DNA of 64,000 nucleotides from Demequina sp. NBRC 110055. GTDB taxonomy: Bacteria; Actinomycetota; Actinomycetes; Actinomycetales; Demequinaceae. The notes beneath the pieces were generated by a model. That model did not search any database. It was given only the letters and a program-made list of their open reading frames with translations, and was not told the DNA's origin. Every line of letters begins with the position of its first letter. Position 1 is the stretch's first letter. A program made the translations under genes and the position numbers. The stretch spans positions 124,001 through 188,000 of the forward strand of contig NZ_BBRL01000006.1 of NCBI RefSeq assembly GCF_002090135.1. The letters are read 5' to 3'. Below, in pieces: positions 8,587 through 23,183 of the stretch.

Positions 8587-9375
8587 TCAGCCCACCTGGT
8601 GTGAACGGAAGCGCGCGATCTTCGCAAACTCCTCAGGGTCGAGGCTTGCGCCGCCCACGAGGCCGCCGTCCACGTCGGGCTCGGCCATGAGCTGGGCGAT
8701 CGAGCCGGACTTCACCGAGCCGCCGTACAGCACGCGCACGCCGTCGGCGAGCTCCGCGTCGTACAGTTCAGCGAGGCGACCACGGATCGCACCGCAAACC
8801 TCCTGGGCGTCCGCCGGGGTCGCGACCTCGCCGGTGCCGATGGCCCACACGGGCTCATAGGCGATGACGACGTCCTTCGCCTTGTCGGCGGGAAGGTCCT
8901 TGAGCGCGCCGTCGACCTGGGCAAGCGTGTACTCGACCTGGTCGCCAGCCTTGCGCACGTCGAGGCCCTCGCCCACGCACACGATCGGCACGATGCCGTT
9001 GTCGAAGGCAGCCTTGGTCTTGGCGGCCACGACCTCGTCGGTCTCACCGTGATACTCACGACGCTCCGAGTGGCCCACGGCGACATAGGACACGCCGAGC
9101 TTCGCGAGCTGCGCGCCCGAGACCTCGCCCGTGTAGGCGCCGGACTCGTGGCTCGAGATGTCCTGAGCACCGTACTTTAGCTCGAGCTTGTCGGCGTCCA
9201 CGAGCGTCTGCACGGAGCGGATGGAGGTGAAGGAGGCGAGCACCGCGACCTCCACGTCCTCGAAGTCGTGCTTCGCGTCGCGCAGCAGCCACGCCAGCTT
9301 CTGCACGGTGTGGGTGGCCTCGAGGTGGTCGAGGTTGAGCTTCCAGTTGCCCGCAATCAGGGGGGTACGTGCCAT
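8587..9375 (-). CDS. tpiA: Triosephosphate isomerase
   Basis: Interconverts dihydroxyacetone phosphate and glyceraldehyde 3-phosphate. 262 residues, normal length. The catalytic groups are visible: Lys13 in GNWKLN, the electrophilic His in VAVGHSERR, and the base Glu in [11 protein letters not shown], followed by the phosphate-binding GGSVKSGS and GGASL loops. The ATG lies 3 bases after the pgk stop, so it is cotranscribed and likely coupled with pgk. Confidence 0.98.
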   Translation of the reverse strand: MARTPLIAGNWKLNLDHLEATHTVQKLAWLLRDAKHDFEDVEVAVLASFTSIRSVQTLVDADKLELKYGAQDISSHESGAYTGEVSGAQLAKLGVSYVAVGHSERREYHGETDEVVAAKTKAAFDNGIVPIVCVGEGLDVRKAGDQVEYTLAQVDGALKDLPADKAKDVVIAYEPVWAIGTGEVATPADAQEVCGAIRGRLAELYDAELADGVRVLYGGSVKSGSIAQLMAEPDVDGGLVGGASLDPEEFAKIARFRSHQVG

Positions 9376-9378
9376 GGG

Positions 9379-10569
9379 TCAGTCCTCCAGTACGGCCAGG
9401 CCCGGCAGGACCTTGCCCTCAAGCAGTTCGAGCGACGCGCCGCCGCCCGTGGAAATGTGGCTGAAGCCGGCCTCGTCGTAGCCCAGGCGACGCACAGCCG
9501 CGGCCGAGTCGCCACCGCCGACCACCGAGAAGCCGTCGGCGTCGATCATGGCCTGCGCGACGGCACGCGTGCCGCCCTCGAAGGCCTCGAACTCGAACAC
9601 GCCCATGGGGCCGTTCCACACAATGGTCTTCGCATCGGCAATCTTCGAGGCGAACAGTGCGCCCGACTCGGGGCCGATGTCCAGGCCCATCCAGCCGTCC
9701 GGAATCTGGTCGGCGGGAACGGTCTTGTGCTCGGCGTCCGCGGCGAACGCCGCGGCGACCTCAATGTCGGTGGGCAGGACGATCTCGACGCCGTTGGCCT
9801 CAGCGGTCTCGAGGTATCCCTTGACGGTGTCGATCTGGTCCTCCTCGAGCAGCGAGGAGCCGACCTCGTAGCCCTTGGCCTTGAGGAAGGTGAACACCAT
9901 GCCGCCACCGATGAGGAGGCGGTCGGCCTTGGTCAGCAGGTTGCCGATGACGCCGAGCTTGTCGGATACCTTCGAGCCACCGAGCACGACCGCGTAGGGA
10001 CGCTCGGGGTCGGTCGTGGCGCGCGAGAGGGAGACGACCTCCTTCTCGACCAACGTGCCGGCCGCGGCGGGCAGGATCTGAGCGACGTCGTAGACCGATG
10101 CCTGCTTGCGGTGAACCACGCCGAAGCCATCGGACACGAACACGTCCGCGAGGGCGGCCAGTTCCTGCGCGAGCGCCTGGCGCTCTTCGTCGACCTTGGA
10201 GGTCTCGCGGGCGTCGTAGCGGACGTTCTCGAGCATGGCGACCTGGCCGGACTCGAGTGCGGCGACGGTCTGCTTGGCCGAGTCGCCGACGAGGTCTGCG
10301 GCGAGGGTCACGGGGCGTCCGAGCAGCTCCGACAGGCGCGCAGCGGCGGGTGCGAGGGAGTACTCGGGCTTGGGCTCGCCCCCGGGGCGGCCCAGGTGGG
10401 CGGTCACGATGACCGCGGCGCCCGCGTCGAGCAGCGCCTGAATGGTGGGCACCGACGCGCGCACGCGGCCGTCGTCGGTGATCGTGGTGCCGTCGAGCGG
10501 CACATTGAGGTCGGAGCGGACCAGCACCTTCTTGCCGGTCAGGTCTCCCAGTCCTGCGATGGTCTTCAT
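9379..10569 (-). CDS. pgk: Phosphoglycerate kinase
   Basis: Transfers phosphate from 1,3-bisphosphoglycerate to ADP. 396 residues. The N-terminal substrate domain has [13 protein letters not shown] and the [11 protein letters not shown] loop; the C-terminal nucleotide domain has [20 protein letters not shown] and the GGGDSAAAV phosphate loop. I chose ATG 10569, which has AAGAGGA 6 bases upstream; an in-frame ATG nine codons earlier has no such site. Downstream of gap and coupled to tpiA. Confidence 0.97.
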   Translation of the reverse strand: MKTIAGLGDLTGKKVLVRSDLNVPLDGTTITDDGRVRASVPTIQALLDAGAAVIVTAHLGRPGGEPKPEYSLAPAAARLSELLGRPVTLAADLVGDSAKQTVAALESGQVAMLENVRYDARETSKVDEERQALAQELAALADVFVSDGFGVVHRKQASVYDVAQILPAAAGTLVEKEVVSLSRATTDPERPYAVVLGGSKVSDKLGVIGNLLTKADRLLIGGGMVFTFLKAKGYEVGSSLLEEDQIDTVKGYLETAEANGVEIVLPTDIEVAAAFAADAEHKTVPADQIPDGWMGLDIGPESGALFASKIADAKTIVWNGPMGVFEFEAFEGGTRAVAQAMIDADGFSVVGGGDSAAAVRRLGYDEAGFSHISTGGGASLELLEGKVLPGLAVLED

Positions 10570-10600
10570 GTCAATCCTCTTGCCTTGTCGTGACATGGCA

Positions 10601-10631
10601 ACGCCCGCACACGCAGCGCGTGCGCGGGCGT
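10601..10631 (-). terminator. Hairpin between gap and pgk
   Basis: A 14-bp stem with one mismatch (10601-10614 with 10618-10631) and a 3-base loop, 28 bases past the gap stop. It probably lets gap be expressed more strongly than pgk-tpiA. Confidence 0.7.
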
Positions 10632-10659
10632 CACCACGATCAGTTCCCGTAGGGGTGGA

Positions 10660-11775
<1,116 letters not shown>

Positions 11776-11825
11776 CTACACCGATGCGTTGATCGACGAG
11801 ACGCGACGAAAGTCCTGGTGAAGGG

Positions 11826-12809
11826 TCAGTCGAGATCGAGGATCTCCTGGTTGATGCCCGCCTCGGTGTCGGGAATACCCAACTCTTCGGCCCGCTTGTC
11901 CGCAGTCGCGAGCAAGCGGCGGATACGCCCCGCGACGGCGTCCTTCGTCAGCGGCGGGGTTGCCAGCTTGCCGAGTTCCTCGAGCGACGCATCCCGGTTG
12001 GCCAGGCGGAGCTCGCCGGCCTCACGCAGGTGCTCGGGGACGTCGTCGCCGAGGATGTCGAAGGCGCGCGCCACCCGTGCTCCGGCGGCCACCGCCGCCT
12101 GCGCAGAGCGACGCAGGTTCGCGTCGTCGAAGTTCGCCAAGCGGTTGGCGGTGCCGCGCACCTCGCGTCGTGTGCGCTTCTCTTCCCATTCAAGGACGGA
12201 GTCGTGAGCGCCGATGCGGGTCAACAGCTGCGCGATCGCCTCGCCGTCGCGAATGACGACCCTGTCCACTCCCCTGACCTCACGCGACTTGGCGGAGATG
12301 CCGAGGCGGCGCGCGGCGCCCACGAGGGCCAGCGCGGCCTCCGGGCCGGGCGACGTCACCTCGAGCGAGGACGAGCGGCCTGGCTCGGTGAGCGAGCCGT
12401 GGGCAAGGAACGCTCCTCGCCATGCGGCGACCGTGTCGTCCACGGAGCCGCCGACCACCTGCGGCGGCAGTCCACGGACGGGTCGCCCGCGCTGGTCGAG
12501 GAGGCCCGTCTGGCGTGCGAGGGACTCGCCCTCCTTGACGATGCGGACCACGTACCTGTTGCCCTTCTTGAGGGCACCGCCGGAGACGACGATGATCTCG
12601 CCCACCAAGCCATAAACCTCGTGGATGAAGGCGCGCAGTCGGCGCGCCCCGGCGGCGGTGTCCAGTTCGGCCTCGATGACGATCCGGCCGCTCACAATGT
12701 GCAGTCCGCCGGCAAAGCGGAGCATCGTGGCGACCTCTGCCTTTCGAGCCGAGAGTTTATCGACCGCGACCCGCGCGAGTTCGTCCTTCACCTGTGCCGT
12801 CAAAGCCAT
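11826..12809 (-). CDS. whiA: DNA-binding protein WhiA
   Basis: Transcription factor of Gram-positive bacteria, which in sporulating actinobacteria acts with WhiB on division genes. 327 residues: an N-terminal homing-endonuclease-like fold (from [14 protein letters not shown] to about 210) and a C-terminal helix-turn-helix containing [18 protein letters not shown] chose ATG 12809; the open frame extends 61 codons further into yvcK but is not WhiA-like there. No Shine-Dalgarno is visible, but CACAAT lies 6 bases before the ATG. It is the last gene of the conserved uvrC-rapZ-yvcK-whiA string, 16 bases after yvcK. Confidence 0.95.
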   Translation of the reverse strand: MALTAQVKDELARVAVDKLSARKAEVATMLRFAGGLHIVSGRIVIEAELDTAAGARRLRAFIHEVYGLVGEIIVVSGGALKKGNRYVVRIVKEGESLARQTGLLDQRGRPVRGLPPQVVGGSVDDTVAAWRGAFLAHGSLTEPGRSSSLEVTSPGPEAALALVGAARRLGISAKSREVRGVDRVVIRDGEAIAQLLTRIGAHDSVLEWEEKRTRREVRGTANRLANFDDANLRRSAQAAVAAGARVARAFDILGDDVPEHLREAGELRLANRDASLEELGKLATPPLTKDAVAGRIRRLLATADKRAEELGIPDTEAGINQEILDLD

Positions 12810-12825
12810 GCGCTGATTGTGCCAT

Positions 12826-13776
12826 TCATCGGGCGGACGCGAGGCCTCCTGGTCTCTCTGAGGCCAGGAGGGAGCGCAACGTTTCGCGCAGCCGCTGGGG
12901 GTCGTGAGCGTGGGCCTGATACGGATCGCGCACGTCTGCCACCACGAGCCGGGCGCCCCACGCCGCGACCTCCTCACGTAGCCCGGGATCATCGGCGTGA
13001 GTCACGTCCACCACGACCTGGGCGGGGCGGAACTCCGGCGTGGCCGCGCGCAAGGCGCGAATGTCATCCACCCGGCTCATTCCCTCCGTCTCGACGTCCT
13101 CATCGCCGACGTTGAGGATGACCGTCGCCTTCGGACCCGCCACGACGAGCGCCGCGGCCACCGGTGCCACGCAAAAGTGAGTCAGGACCGAGGTGTACCA
13201 GGAACCGGGACCCAGGACCACGGCATCGGCCTTACGGATGGCCTGCAGAGTCGCGTCTGGCACCCGGGGCGTGGCCGGCTCGAGTGCGAGCGACCGGACG
13301 CGCCCGGCCGCCGTGGCCACCGCGACCTGTCCGCGCACGACCTCGATGCCGCGCGCCGTCTCCACCTCCGCACGTACCGTGAGAGGCTCCTCGGAGACGG
13401 GCAGGACACGGCCATGGGCCTGGAGGAGGCGCGCCACCCAGTCGAGGCCCTCGACCACGTCGCCGCTGCGGTCCCACAGGGCGGCGATCAGCAGGTTGCC
13501 GAGCGCGTGACCGTCGAGCGGCCCCTCGGTCGTGAAGCGCCATTGCAGGACGTCGCGCCAGGTCGTACCCCAGGCGGAGTCACCGCACAGCGCGGACAGC
13601 GCCATGCGGAGGTCGCCGGGAGGCACGATGCCCATTTCTGCGCGCAGGCGGCCGGAGGATCCCCCGTCGTCGGCGACCGTCACGACGGCAGTCAGGTCGT
13701 CGGTGAACCCACGCAGCGCCGTCAGCGAGTGGTAGAGGCCGTGCCCTCCCCCGAGCGCCACCACCGCGAGACTCAT
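12826..13776 (-). CDS. yvcK: YvcK/CofD-like uridylyl-sugar-binding protein
   Basis: Member of the YvcK (gluconeogenesis factor, CofD-like) family, which binds UDP-sugars and affects cell-envelope growth and carbon use. 316 residues. The family signatures are [13 protein letters not shown] at the N terminus, [13 protein letters not shown] and [14 protein letters not shown], then the [11 protein letters not shown] loop. Its ATG overlaps the rapZ stop by 4 bases, so they are coupled. The exact cellular function in this organism is not shown by the sequence. It contains one copy of the 14-mer repeat (13218-13231). Confidence 0.92.
   Translation of the reverse strand: MSLAVVALGGGHGLYHSLTALRGFTDDLTAVVTVADDGGSSGRLRAEMGIVPPGDLRMALSALCGDSAWGTTWRDVLQWRFTTEGPLDGHALGNLLIAALWDRSGDVVEGLDWVARLLQAHGRVLPVSEEPLTVRAEVETARGIEVVRGQVAVATAAGRVRSLALEPATPRVPDATLQAIRKADAVVLGPGSWYTSVLTHFCVAPVAAALVVAGPKATVILNVGDEDVETEGMSRVDDIRALRAATPEFRPAQVVVDVTHADDPGLREEVAAWGARLVVADVRDPYQAHAHDPQRLRETLRSLLASERPGGLASAR
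13218..13231 (-). repeat. Dispersed 14-mer GGCCGATGCCGTGG, copy 1
   Basis: Exact copy of the 14-mer, minus orientation, inside yvcK. See the finding on the repeat family. Confidence 0.7.
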
Positions 13777-14696
13777 GCCTGCGGCCGGTCCCGGTGCGTC
13801 ACACGCACGTCGTAGCCGCGCTCACGTAGCCGAACGCCCAGCTCCTCTGCGATGGCGACCGACCGATGCTTACCGCCGGTGCAGCCCACGCCGATCGTGA
13901 CGGAGGGCTTGTCGTGGGCCCGGTAATGCCGCAGCGCACCGTCGATCACTCCCGTGTAGCCCGCGAGAAAGTCCTCGGCGCCCACGCCGCCGAGCACGTA
14001 CGCACGCACCCGCTCATCAAGGCCCGTCAGGGGCTTGAGTTCGGGGTCCCAGTGGGGGTTCGGGAGGAAGCGGACGTCGGCCACGAAGTCGGCGTCGGCG
14101 GGGATGCCGTTCTTGAAGCCGAACGACTGCACGTTGACGTGGAGCTGGGGAACCTCGGCCGCAATCTGCTCGGTGATGAGCTCGCGCAGCTGGTGCACGT
14201 TGAGGCGTGACGTGTCGATCACGTGGTCCGCCTCGCCGCGAATCGCCGCGAGCTTGGCCCGTTCACGGCCGATGCCCTCCAGGATCGTCCCGTCCCCTTG
14301 TAGCGGGTGCGGCCGGCGCGCCTCCTCGAAGCGTCGCACGAGCGCGCCGTCGGATGCATCGAGGAACACCATACGCACGCTCGCGCCGCGCTCCTCGAGG
14401 TCGGCCACCACGGGCGCGAGGTCCTCGAAGAAGGCCCCGCCCCGGGCATCGACGACGGCGGCGAGTTTGCGGGTCGCATCGGAGCCCACCACCGATTCGA
14501 CGAGTCCAGCCAGCAGGTGGGGCGGGAGGTTATCGACGACATACCAGCCCAGATCCGCGAGCACCGCAGCCGCCCGGGTCCGACCGGCGCCCGACATCCC
14601 GGTCAGCACCAGCAGCTCGGAGGGTCGCTCAGTGGTCTCGAGGCGTAGCCGCGGGATCCCCGAGGGATAGGTCGGCGGATGAGTGTCGTCCGTCAT
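13773..14696 (-). CDS. rapZ: RNase adapter / nucleotide-binding protein RapZ
   Basis: P-loop protein of the RapZ (YvcJ) family. In E. coli it guides RNase E to the GlmZ small RNA; in actinobacteria the role is not settled. 307 residues: Walker A GMSGAGRT at 33-40 (Arg instead of the usual Lys, common in this branch), [10 protein letters not shown], and the C-terminal [15 protein letters not shown] motif. Coupled by 4-base overlaps to uvrC upstream and yvcK downstream. Confidence 0.93.
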   Translation of the reverse strand: MTDDTHPPTYPSGIPRLRLETTERPSELLVLTGMSGAGRTRAAAVLADLGWYVVDNLPPHLLAGLVESVVGSDATRKLAAVVDARGGAFFEDLAPVVADLEERGASVRMVFLDASDGALVRRFEEARRPHPLQGDGTILEGIGRERAKLAAIRGEADHVIDTSRLNVHQLRELITEQIAAEVPQLHVNVQSFGFKNGIPADADFVADVRFLPNPHWDPELKPLTGLDERVRAYVLGGVGAEDFLAGYTGVIDGALRHYRAHDKPSVTIGVGCTGGKHRSVAIAEELGVRLRERGYDVRVTHRDRPQA

Positions 14697-16576
14697 GCCT
14701 CCAGCATGCCATCGTCACCGCGCAACGCGGCGTAGACCGACCGAGCGAGGCCGTCGCCGATGCCCGGAACCAGGGCAATCTGTTCCGCCGAGGCCTCCTT
14801 GAGGCGCGCGGGCGAGCCGAAGTGCCGGATGAGCGCCTTGGCGCGGGAGGGGCCGATGCCGGGGAGGCTGTCGAGTTCGCTCGTCTTGACCGTCTTGCCA
14901 CGCTTTGCACGGTGGTGGCGGATCGCGAAACGGTGTGCCTCGTCGCGCACGCGTTGCATGAGATAGAGCGCCTCGGAGCCACGCGGCAGGATCACCGGGA
15001 ATGGCTCACCGGGAATCCAGATCTCCTCGAGTCGCTTGGCGAGTCCGCACAGGAACACGTCCGTAATGCCCAGGCGATCGAGCACCTCGCGAGCGGCGTT
15101 GACCTGGGGCAGGCCACCGTCGACCACGACCAGCTGCGGCGGGTAGGCGAAGCGGGCGCTTTCACGCTCCTCGGGCGGCAGCTGCGATTCCTCCAGGTAC
15201 CGGGTGAAACGGCGCGTCAGCACCTCGTCCATCGCCGCGGTGTCGTCCACGGCATCGGCGATCGAGAACTGCCGGTACTCCTTCTTGCGTGGCAGCGCAT
15301 CCTCGAACACCACCATCGACCCCACCTGATTGGTGCCCTGGGTGTGTGAGATGTCGTAGCACTCGATCCTGAGCGGCGCGTCCGCCATGCCCAGCGCCTC
15401 CTGCAACTCCTGCAGGGCCGCCGACCGGGTGGTGAGGTCGCTCGCACGCTTCAGCCGATGCTGATCGAGCACCTGCTGCGCGTTCTGATGCCCCGTCTGC
15501 GCGAGCTCGGCCTTCTTACCGCGCTGCGGCACCCTGATCGCCACGCGGGCGCCGCGCAGGCCCCCCAGTACTTCCGCGAGGGGCGCCGCATCCTCGGGCA
15601 AGGCGGGCACCAGCACCTCCGGCGGGATCTCCTCGGGTTCGGCCGAGCCGTACGCCTCCTGGACGAGCTGCAGAACCATGGCCTCGGGACCGAGAGGTTC
15701 GGGCTTGTCGACCACCCATCCGCGCTCACCCGTGATGCGGCCATCGCGCACATAGAAGACGTGTGCCGCAGCCTCCATCTCGTCGTCCACCAGGCTGAAG
15801 ATGTCCACGTCAACGCCCGCGTCCAGCACGACGGCGTTGCGGTCGAGCACGGCGGTGAGTGCCTGCAGTCGGTCGCGCGCACGGGCGGCGGCCTCGAAGT
15901 CCTCGCGCTCCGCGGCCTCGGTCATGGTGCGCGTGAGGTCCCGCATGATGCCCTTGGCATCGCCCCCGAGGACGGCACACACGCGCTCGGCGAGCGCCCG
16001 GTGGTCTTCCTCCGAGATGCGCCCCACGCAGGGTGCGGAGCACTTGTCGATGTACCCCAGCAGGCAGGGCCTGCCCTGGCGTTCGGCCTTGCGGAACACC
16101 CCGGGTGCGCAGGTGCGCACCGGGAGCGCCGCGAGGAGAGTGTCGACCGTTTCGCGGATCGCCCATGCGCGGGCGTACGGCCCGAAATACCGCACCCCCT
16201 TCTTGCGCGCGCCTCGCATGACCTGAATGCGGGGGTACTTCTCGTTGAGCGTGACCGCGAGGTAGGGATACGACTTGTCGTCCTTGAAGACCACGTTGAA
16301 GCGAGGGTCATACTCCTTGATCCACGTGTGCTCGAGGATGAGGGATTCGACCTCGTTGCGCACCACCGTCCACTCCACCGACGCGGCCGTCGTCACCATC
16401 ATGCGAGTGCGAGGGTGGAGATTGTTCAGCGGCTGGAAGTAGTTCGCGAGGCGCGCGCGCAGGTTCTTGGCCTTGCCCACATAGACCACACGGCCATGGG
16501 GATCGCGGAAGCGATACACGCCCGGCCGCGTGGGGATGGTCCCCGGAGCGGGCCGGTACGTCGTGGGATCGGTCAC
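14693..16576 (-). CDS. uvrC: Excinuclease ABC subunit C
   Basis: Makes the two incisions in nucleotide excision repair. 627 residues with a GIY-YIG nuclease domain at the N terminus (GVYRF ... [14 protein letters not shown]), a UVR helix pair (about residues 190-225), an RNase-H-like second nuclease domain starting at [14 protein letters not shown], and two C-terminal helix-hairpin-helix motifs. I chose GTG 16576, 4 bases after the uvrA stop; ATG 16615 is in frame and would overlap uvrA by 35 bases. Part of the uvrA-uvrC-rapZ-yvcK-whiA run. Confidence 0.96.
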   Translation of the reverse strand: MTDPTTYRPAPGTIPTRPGVYRFRDPHGRVVYVGKAKNLRARLANYFQPLNNLHPRTRMMVTTAASVEWTVVRNEVESLILEHTWIKEYDPRFNVVFKDDKSYPYLAVTLNEKYPRIQVMRGARKKGVRYFGPYARAWAIRETVDTLLAALPVRTCAPGVFRKAERQGRPCLLGYIDKCSAPCVGRISEEDHRALAERVCAVLGGDAKGIMRDLTRTMTEAAEREDFEAAARARDRLQALTAVLDRNAVVLDAGVDVDIFSLVDDEMEAAAHVFYVRDGRITGERGWVVDKPEPLGPEAMVLQLVQEAYGSAEPEEIPPEVLVPALPEDAAPLAEVLGGLRGARVAIRVPQRGKKAELAQTGHQNAQQVLDQHRLKRASDLTTRSAALQELQEALGMADAPLRIECYDISHTQGTNQVGSMVVFEDALPRKKEYRQFSIADAVDDTAAMDEVLTRRFTRYLEESQLPPEERESARFAYPPQLVVVDGGLPQVNAAREVLDRLGITDVFLCGLAKRLEEIWIPGEPFPVILPRGSEALYLMQRVRDEAHRFAIRHHRAKRGKTVKTSELDSLPGIGPSRAKALIRHFGSPARLKEASAEQIALVPGIGDGLARSVYAALRGDDGMLEA

Positions 16577-16580
16577 GGGA

Positions 16581-19421
<2,841 letters not shown>

Positions 19422-19427
19422 CCGGCC

Positions 19428-19433
19428 ATCGTA
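19428..19433 (-). promoter_or_regulatory. Predicted -10 element of uvrA
   Basis: TACGAT on the minus strand, 6 bases before GTG 19421, predicting a leaderless message. The -35 region 17 bases further up lies inside the SOS box. Confidence 0.5.
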
Positions 19434-19445
19434 CGCGGCAAGCCG

Positions 19446-19463
19446 TTCGAACGCACGTTCGAA
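19446..19463. promoter_or_regulatory. LexA/SOS box upstream of uvrA
   Basis: TTCGAAC-GCAC-GTTCGAA: two perfect 7-base inverted arms around 4 bases. It contains the Gram-positive SOS consensus CGAAC-N4-GTTCG. It starts 25 bases from the uvrA start codon and covers the place where the -35 element should be, so bound LexA would block RNA polymerase. It also lies 50 bases before yciI. Confidence 0.85.
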
Positions 19464-19513
19464 CCGGCGTGTCGCCGCGCGGGGCCGGCACGCACCACTG
19501 CGACGATGAGCGT

Positions 19514-19789
19514 ATGACCGACTGGATGATCGAATACGTGTACGACGACCGGGCGGGCGAGCGCGACCGTCTTCGCCCCGAGCACCGCGCCCACCTCGCC
19601 GCGCTGGCCGAGCAGGGCCGCATGCCAGCCTACGGCCGCTTCGACGATGAGGGCCCCGCCGGCGCCCTGCTTATCGGCCGCGCCGCCACCCTCGCGGACG
19701 TCGAGTCGATGCTGGACGACGATCCGTTCTGGACCGCGGGCCTCATCACGCAGCGCCGCATCCGCAGCTGGCCAGCCGTCTGGGCCTGA
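19514..19789 (+). CDS. YCII-domain protein (YciI-like)
   Basis: A small 91-residue protein with a YCII dimeric alpha/beta fold: [26 protein letters not shown] at the start (with the conserved His-Arg pair), then [18 protein letters not shown] and [11 protein letters not shown]. The family contains putative enzymes and stress proteins but no common reaction, so I give no function. The start is ATG 19514; an earlier ATG has no ribosome site. Divergent from uvrA, with the SOS box in the shared region, so SOS control is possible but not shown. Confidence 0.8.
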   Translation: MTDWMIEYVYDDRAGERDRLRPEHRAHLAALAEQGRMPAYGRFDDEGPAGALLIGRAATLADVESMLDDDPFWTAGLITQRRIRSWPAVWA

Positions 19790-19812
19790 GACCCGCCGGC
19801 TCGTCTTCCACG

Positions 19813-19858
19813 CACGCACAAGGCGCTCGTCCCGTGAGGGATGAGCGCCTTGTGCGTG
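19813..19858. terminator. Bidirectional terminator between yciI and terC
   Basis: Perfect 16-bp stem (19813-19828 with 19843-19858), extended inside by a CCC/GGG pairing. It sits between the converging yciI (plus) and terC (minus). Confidence 0.85.
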
Positions 19859-19872
19859 GGAGGAGATGTGCG

Positions 19873-21003
19873 TCAGCGACGTTCGTCGGGTACCACTCCC
19901 TCAGCTACCGTGCCGTCACGTTCGCCGCCCTCGCGGACGACGCCGTCCGCGGGTGACCCGCCCACCGCATCGCCCGTCGTGGCCTCGAGTGCCTCCCCGC
20001 CGGACTCGGCCTGAACCTTCGCAGCGAGGTTCGCCGACTTGCCACGCGTCGCGATGAGGCTCGCGACCGTCGCGACCACGAGGATGCCGATGATCACCGT
20101 GAGCGACGTGCCCGTCGAGATCTCGGGGACCTCGAGGTGCTCGCCACCGTTGATAAACGGCAAATTGTTCTCGTGCAGGGCATGGAGCACCAGCTTGACG
20201 CCGATGAACGCGAGGATCGCCGCGAGACCGTAGTGAAGGAACACGAGGCGCTGCAGTAGCCCCTGCACCAGGAAGTACAGCTGGCGCAGACCCAACAGGG
20301 CGAAGGCGTTCGCCGTGAACACGATGAAGGGGTCCTGGGTCAAGCCGAAGATGGCGGGGATCGAGTCGAGAGCAAACAGCACGTCGGTCGACCCGATCGC
20401 CACCATGACCAACAGCATGGGCGTCGCCATACGCCGGCCCAGCTCGCGGACGAACACGTGGCCCTCGCGGTAGCCGTCCGTCACCGGGAACAGCCGACGG
20501 ACGCCACGCACCAGGCGTCCCTCCTCGTACTCTTCCTCGGCGTCCTCGTCCTTGTTCTCGCGTGCGAGACCCCAGGCGGTGTAGATGAGGAACGCGCCGA
20601 ACACGTAGAACAGCGCCGAGAACGCGTCGAGCGCAGCAGCGCCCGCCGCGATGAAGACGCCGCGGAGCACGAGCGCGATCGCAATGCCCACGAGGAGCAC
20701 GCGGGAACGGTACTTGGGCGGAACCGCGAAGCGGGTCATGATGACGAGGAAGACGAAGAGGTTGTCCACCGACAACGCCTTCTCCGTGATGTAGCCGGCG
20801 AAGAACTCCCCCGTCACGAACTCGTCGTGCCACACGTGGAGCACGACACCGAAGATGATGGCGAGCGCGATGTAGAACAGCGACCACAGCGCCGACTCCT
20901 TGAAGGAGGGCTCGTGGGGCTTGCGGATGACGACCGCGAAATCGAAGACGAAGAGGCCGACGATCAGCGCGATCGTCGCGGTCCAGACAAGAGGATCGGT
21001 CAC
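19873..21003 (-). CDS. TerC-family integral membrane protein
   Basis: Membrane protein of the TerC/Alx family, linked in other bacteria to manganese export during membrane-protein metalation and to tellurite resistance. 376 residues, about nine hydrophobic segments, with TEKALSVDNLFVFLVI and FALDSIPAIFGLTQDPFIVFTANAFA, the two conserved acidic-residue blocks. The central loop is very acidic (ENKDEDAEEEYEEGR) and the C-terminal 60 residues are hydrophilic. The start is GTG 21003 with TAGGAT 6 bases upstream, suggesting a leaderless mRNA. It is in the usual place between uvrB and uvrA. Confidence 0.9.
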   Translation of the reverse strand: MTDPLVWTATIALIVGLFVFDFAVVIRKPHEPSFKESALWSLFYIALAIIFGVVLHVWHDEFVTGEFFAGYITEKALSVDNLFVFLVIMTRFAVPPKYRSRVLLVGIAIALVLRGVFIAAGAAALDAFSALFYVFGAFLIYTAWGLARENKDEDAEEEYEEGRLVRGVRRLFPVTDGYREGHVFVRELGRRMATPMLLVMVAIGSTDVLFALDSIPAIFGLTQDPFIVFTANAFALLGLRQLYFLVQGLLQRLVFLHYGLAAILAFIGVKLVLHALHENNLPFINGGEHLEVPEISTGTSLTVIIGILVVATVASLIATRGKSANLAAKVQAESGGEALEATTGDAVGGSPADGVVREGGERDGTVAEGVVPDERR

Positions 21004-21009
21004 CGGGCA

Positions 21010-21015
21010 ATCCTA
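21010..21015 (-). promoter_or_regulatory. Predicted -10 element of terC
   Basis: TAGGAT on the minus strand, 6 bases before GTG 21003. The gap to uvrB is only 50 bases, so this would be an internal promoter. Confidence 0.45.
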
Positions 21016-21053
21016 GGTCAGAGCCGCGCGCGGCGACACCGCCGTACCCATCA

Positions 21054-23123
21054 CTAGCCTGCCGCAAGCATCTGTCGCAGTTCCTTCTTGAGCTCGCCGA
21101 TCTCGTCGCGCAGGCGCGCCGCAATCTCGAACTGGAGCTCCGCGGCCGCCTCACGCATCTGGTCGCTCAGGTCCTCGATCAACTGCGTCAACTCATCCGC
21201 GGGCCGGCCCGCCATGGGCGAGGGGTCCTTGGCGCCACGCCGGCCCTTGCCCGACGTCGCGCTCTTGGCCTCGTCGAGCGCCTGGGCCGTGTCGGCCTCC
21301 TCGCGAGCGAGCATCTCGGTGATGTCGCCGATGCGTTTGCGCAGCGGCGTGGGGTCGATGCCGTTGTCACGGTTGTACGCGATCTGGATGTCGCGGCGAC
21401 GGTTGGTCTCCTCGATCGCGGTGCCCATCGAGTCCGTGATGGTGTCGGCATACATGTGGACCTCGCCCGAGACGTTGCGCGCCGCACGGCCGATGGTCTG
21501 GATCAGCGATGTGCCGGAGCGCAGGAAGCCCTCCTTGTCGGCGTCGAGGATCGACACGAGTGAGACCTCGGGCAGGTCGAGTCCCTCACGCAGCAGGTTG
21601 ATGCCGACCAGCACGTCGTAGCGCCCCATGCGCAGTTCGCGCAGCAACTCGACGCGGCGCAGGGTGTCGACGTCGGAGTGCAGGTACTCGACGCGCACGT
21701 CGCGGTCCGATAGGAACTCGGTGAGGTCCTCCGCCATCTTCTTGGTCAGCGTGGTGACCAGGACACGTTCGTCGCGCTCGACGCGCTGGCGGATCTGCTC
21801 GAGGAGGTCGTCGATCTGGCCCTGCGTGGGCTTGACCACGATCTTGGGGTCGACCAGTCCGGTGGGGCGAATGATCTGCTCCACCACACCGTTAGCCGCA
21901 TCGAGTTCATACTGCCCCGGCGTGGCCGACAGGTAGACGGTCTGGCCTGTGCGGTTCAGGAACTCGCCCCACGTGAGGGGGCGGTTGTCGAGCGCCGAGG
22001 GCAACCGGAATCCGTGCTCCACGAGCGTGCGCTTGCGCGAGCGGTCACCCTCGAACATCGCACCGATCTGCGGGACGGTGACGTGCGACTCGTCGAGCAC
22101 CAGCAGGAAGTCGTCGGGGAAATAGTCGAGCAGGGTGTGGGGCGGGGTGCCGGCGGCGCGTTGCTCCATGTGACGCGAGTAGTTCTCGATGCCAGAACAG
22201 GTGCCGACGGAGCGCATCATCTCGAGGTCGAACGTGGTGCGCATCTTCAGGCGTTGGGCCTCGAGCAACTTGTTCTGACGTTCCAACTCCTCGAGCCGCT
22301 CCCCCAGCTCGATCTCGATGGTGCGGATCGCGTTCTCCATGCGATCCACGCTCGTGACGTAGTGCGAGGCGGGAAAGACGTGGACCTGCTGACGCTGCTC
22401 GACAACCTGGCCGGTCAACGGGTGCAGCGTGTACAGCGCGTCGATCTCGTCGCCAAAGAACTCGATGCGGATCGCCAGTTCCTCGTACACCGGGATGATC
22501 TCGACCGTGTCGCCGCGCACCCGGAACGTGCCGCGCGTGAACGCGAGGTCGTTGCGGCTGTACTGCATCTGCACAAACTCCCGCAGCAGCATGTCGCGGT
22601 CGACGACGTCGCCGACGGCGAGCGACACCATGCCCTTGATGTACTCCTCGGGTGTGCCGAGGCCGTAGATGCAGGAGACCGACGACACCACCACCACATC
22701 GCGGCGGGTCAGCAGCGAGTTGGTGGCCGAGTAACGCAGACGTTCGACTTCCTCGTTGATCGAGGAGTCCTTCTCGATGAAGGTGTCCGTCTGGGGGACG
22801 TACGCCTCGGGCTGGTAGTAGTCGTAGTAGCTGACGAAGTACTCGACGGCGTTATGGGGCAAGAGGTCCCGGAACTCATTCGCGAGCTGTGCTGCGAGAG
22901 TCTTGTTGTGGGCCATGACGAGCGTGGGACGCTGCAGGCGCTCGATCAGCCATGCCGTGGTTGCCGACTTACCCGTGCCCGTCGCGCCCAGCAGCACCAC
23001 ATCCTGCTCCCCCGCCTGGATGCGCGCGGCGAGCTCGTCGATGGCCTTGGGCTGATCGCCCGAGGGCTGGTACTCCGAGACCACCTGGAACGGTGCCTCA
23101 CTACGGCGCAGATCGGGACTCAT
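21054..23123 (-). CDS. uvrB: Excinuclease ABC subunit B
   Basis: Helicase-like damage-verification subunit. 689 residues: Walker [14 protein letters not shown] near residue 45, the damage-probing beta-hairpin region [17 protein letters not shown], the helicase motif LDESHVT, motif [11 protein letters not shown], and a C-terminal UVR domain (about 645-685) that binds UvrC. The start is ATG 23123, with both AGGAGC and a TACCGT -10-like hexamer just upstream. Unlike uvrA, I see no SOS box in front. Confidence 0.98.
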   Translation of the reverse strand: MSPDLRRSEAPFQVVSEYQPSGDQPKAIDELAARIQAGEQDVVLLGATGTGKSATTAWLIERLQRPTLVMAHNKTLAAQLANEFRDLLPHNAVEYFVSYYDYYQPEAYVPQTDTFIEKDSSINEEVERLRYSATNSLLTRRDVVVVSSVSCIYGLGTPEEYIKGMVSLAVGDVVDRDMLLREFVQMQYSRNDLAFTRGTFRVRGDTVEIIPVYEELAIRIEFFGDEIDALYTLHPLTGQVVEQRQQVHVFPASHYVTSVDRMENAIRTIEIELGERLEELERQNKLLEAQRLKMRTTFDLEMMRSVGTCSGIENYSRHMEQRAAGTPPHTLLDYFPDDFLLVLDESHVTVPQIGAMFEGDRSRKRTLVEHGFRLPSALDNRPLTWGEFLNRTGQTVYLSATPGQYELDAANGVVEQIIRPTGLVDPKIVVKPTQGQIDDLLEQIRQRVERDERVLVTTLTKKMAEDLTEFLSDRDVRVEYLHSDVDTLRRVELLRELRMGRYDVLVGINLLREGLDLPEVSLVSILDADKEGFLRSGTSLIQTIGRAARNVSGEVHMYADTITDSMGTAIEETNRRRDIQIAYNRDNGIDPTPLRKRIGDITEMLAREEADTAQALDEAKSATSGKGRRGAKDPSPMAGRPADELTQLIEDLSDQMREAAAELQFEIAARLRDEIGELKKELRQMLAAG

Positions 23124-23129
23124 GCTCCT

Positions 23130-23135
23130 ACGGTA
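23130..23135 (-). promoter_or_regulatory. Predicted -10 element of uvrB
   Basis: TACCGT on the minus strand, 6 bases before ATG 23123. The intervening AGGAGC could also act as a Shine-Dalgarno if transcription begins upstream. Confidence 0.4.
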
Positions 23136-23183
23136 CGCGGCGTCACCGACATCACGGTCGGCCGATGCCGGGGCTGGGCGCCG

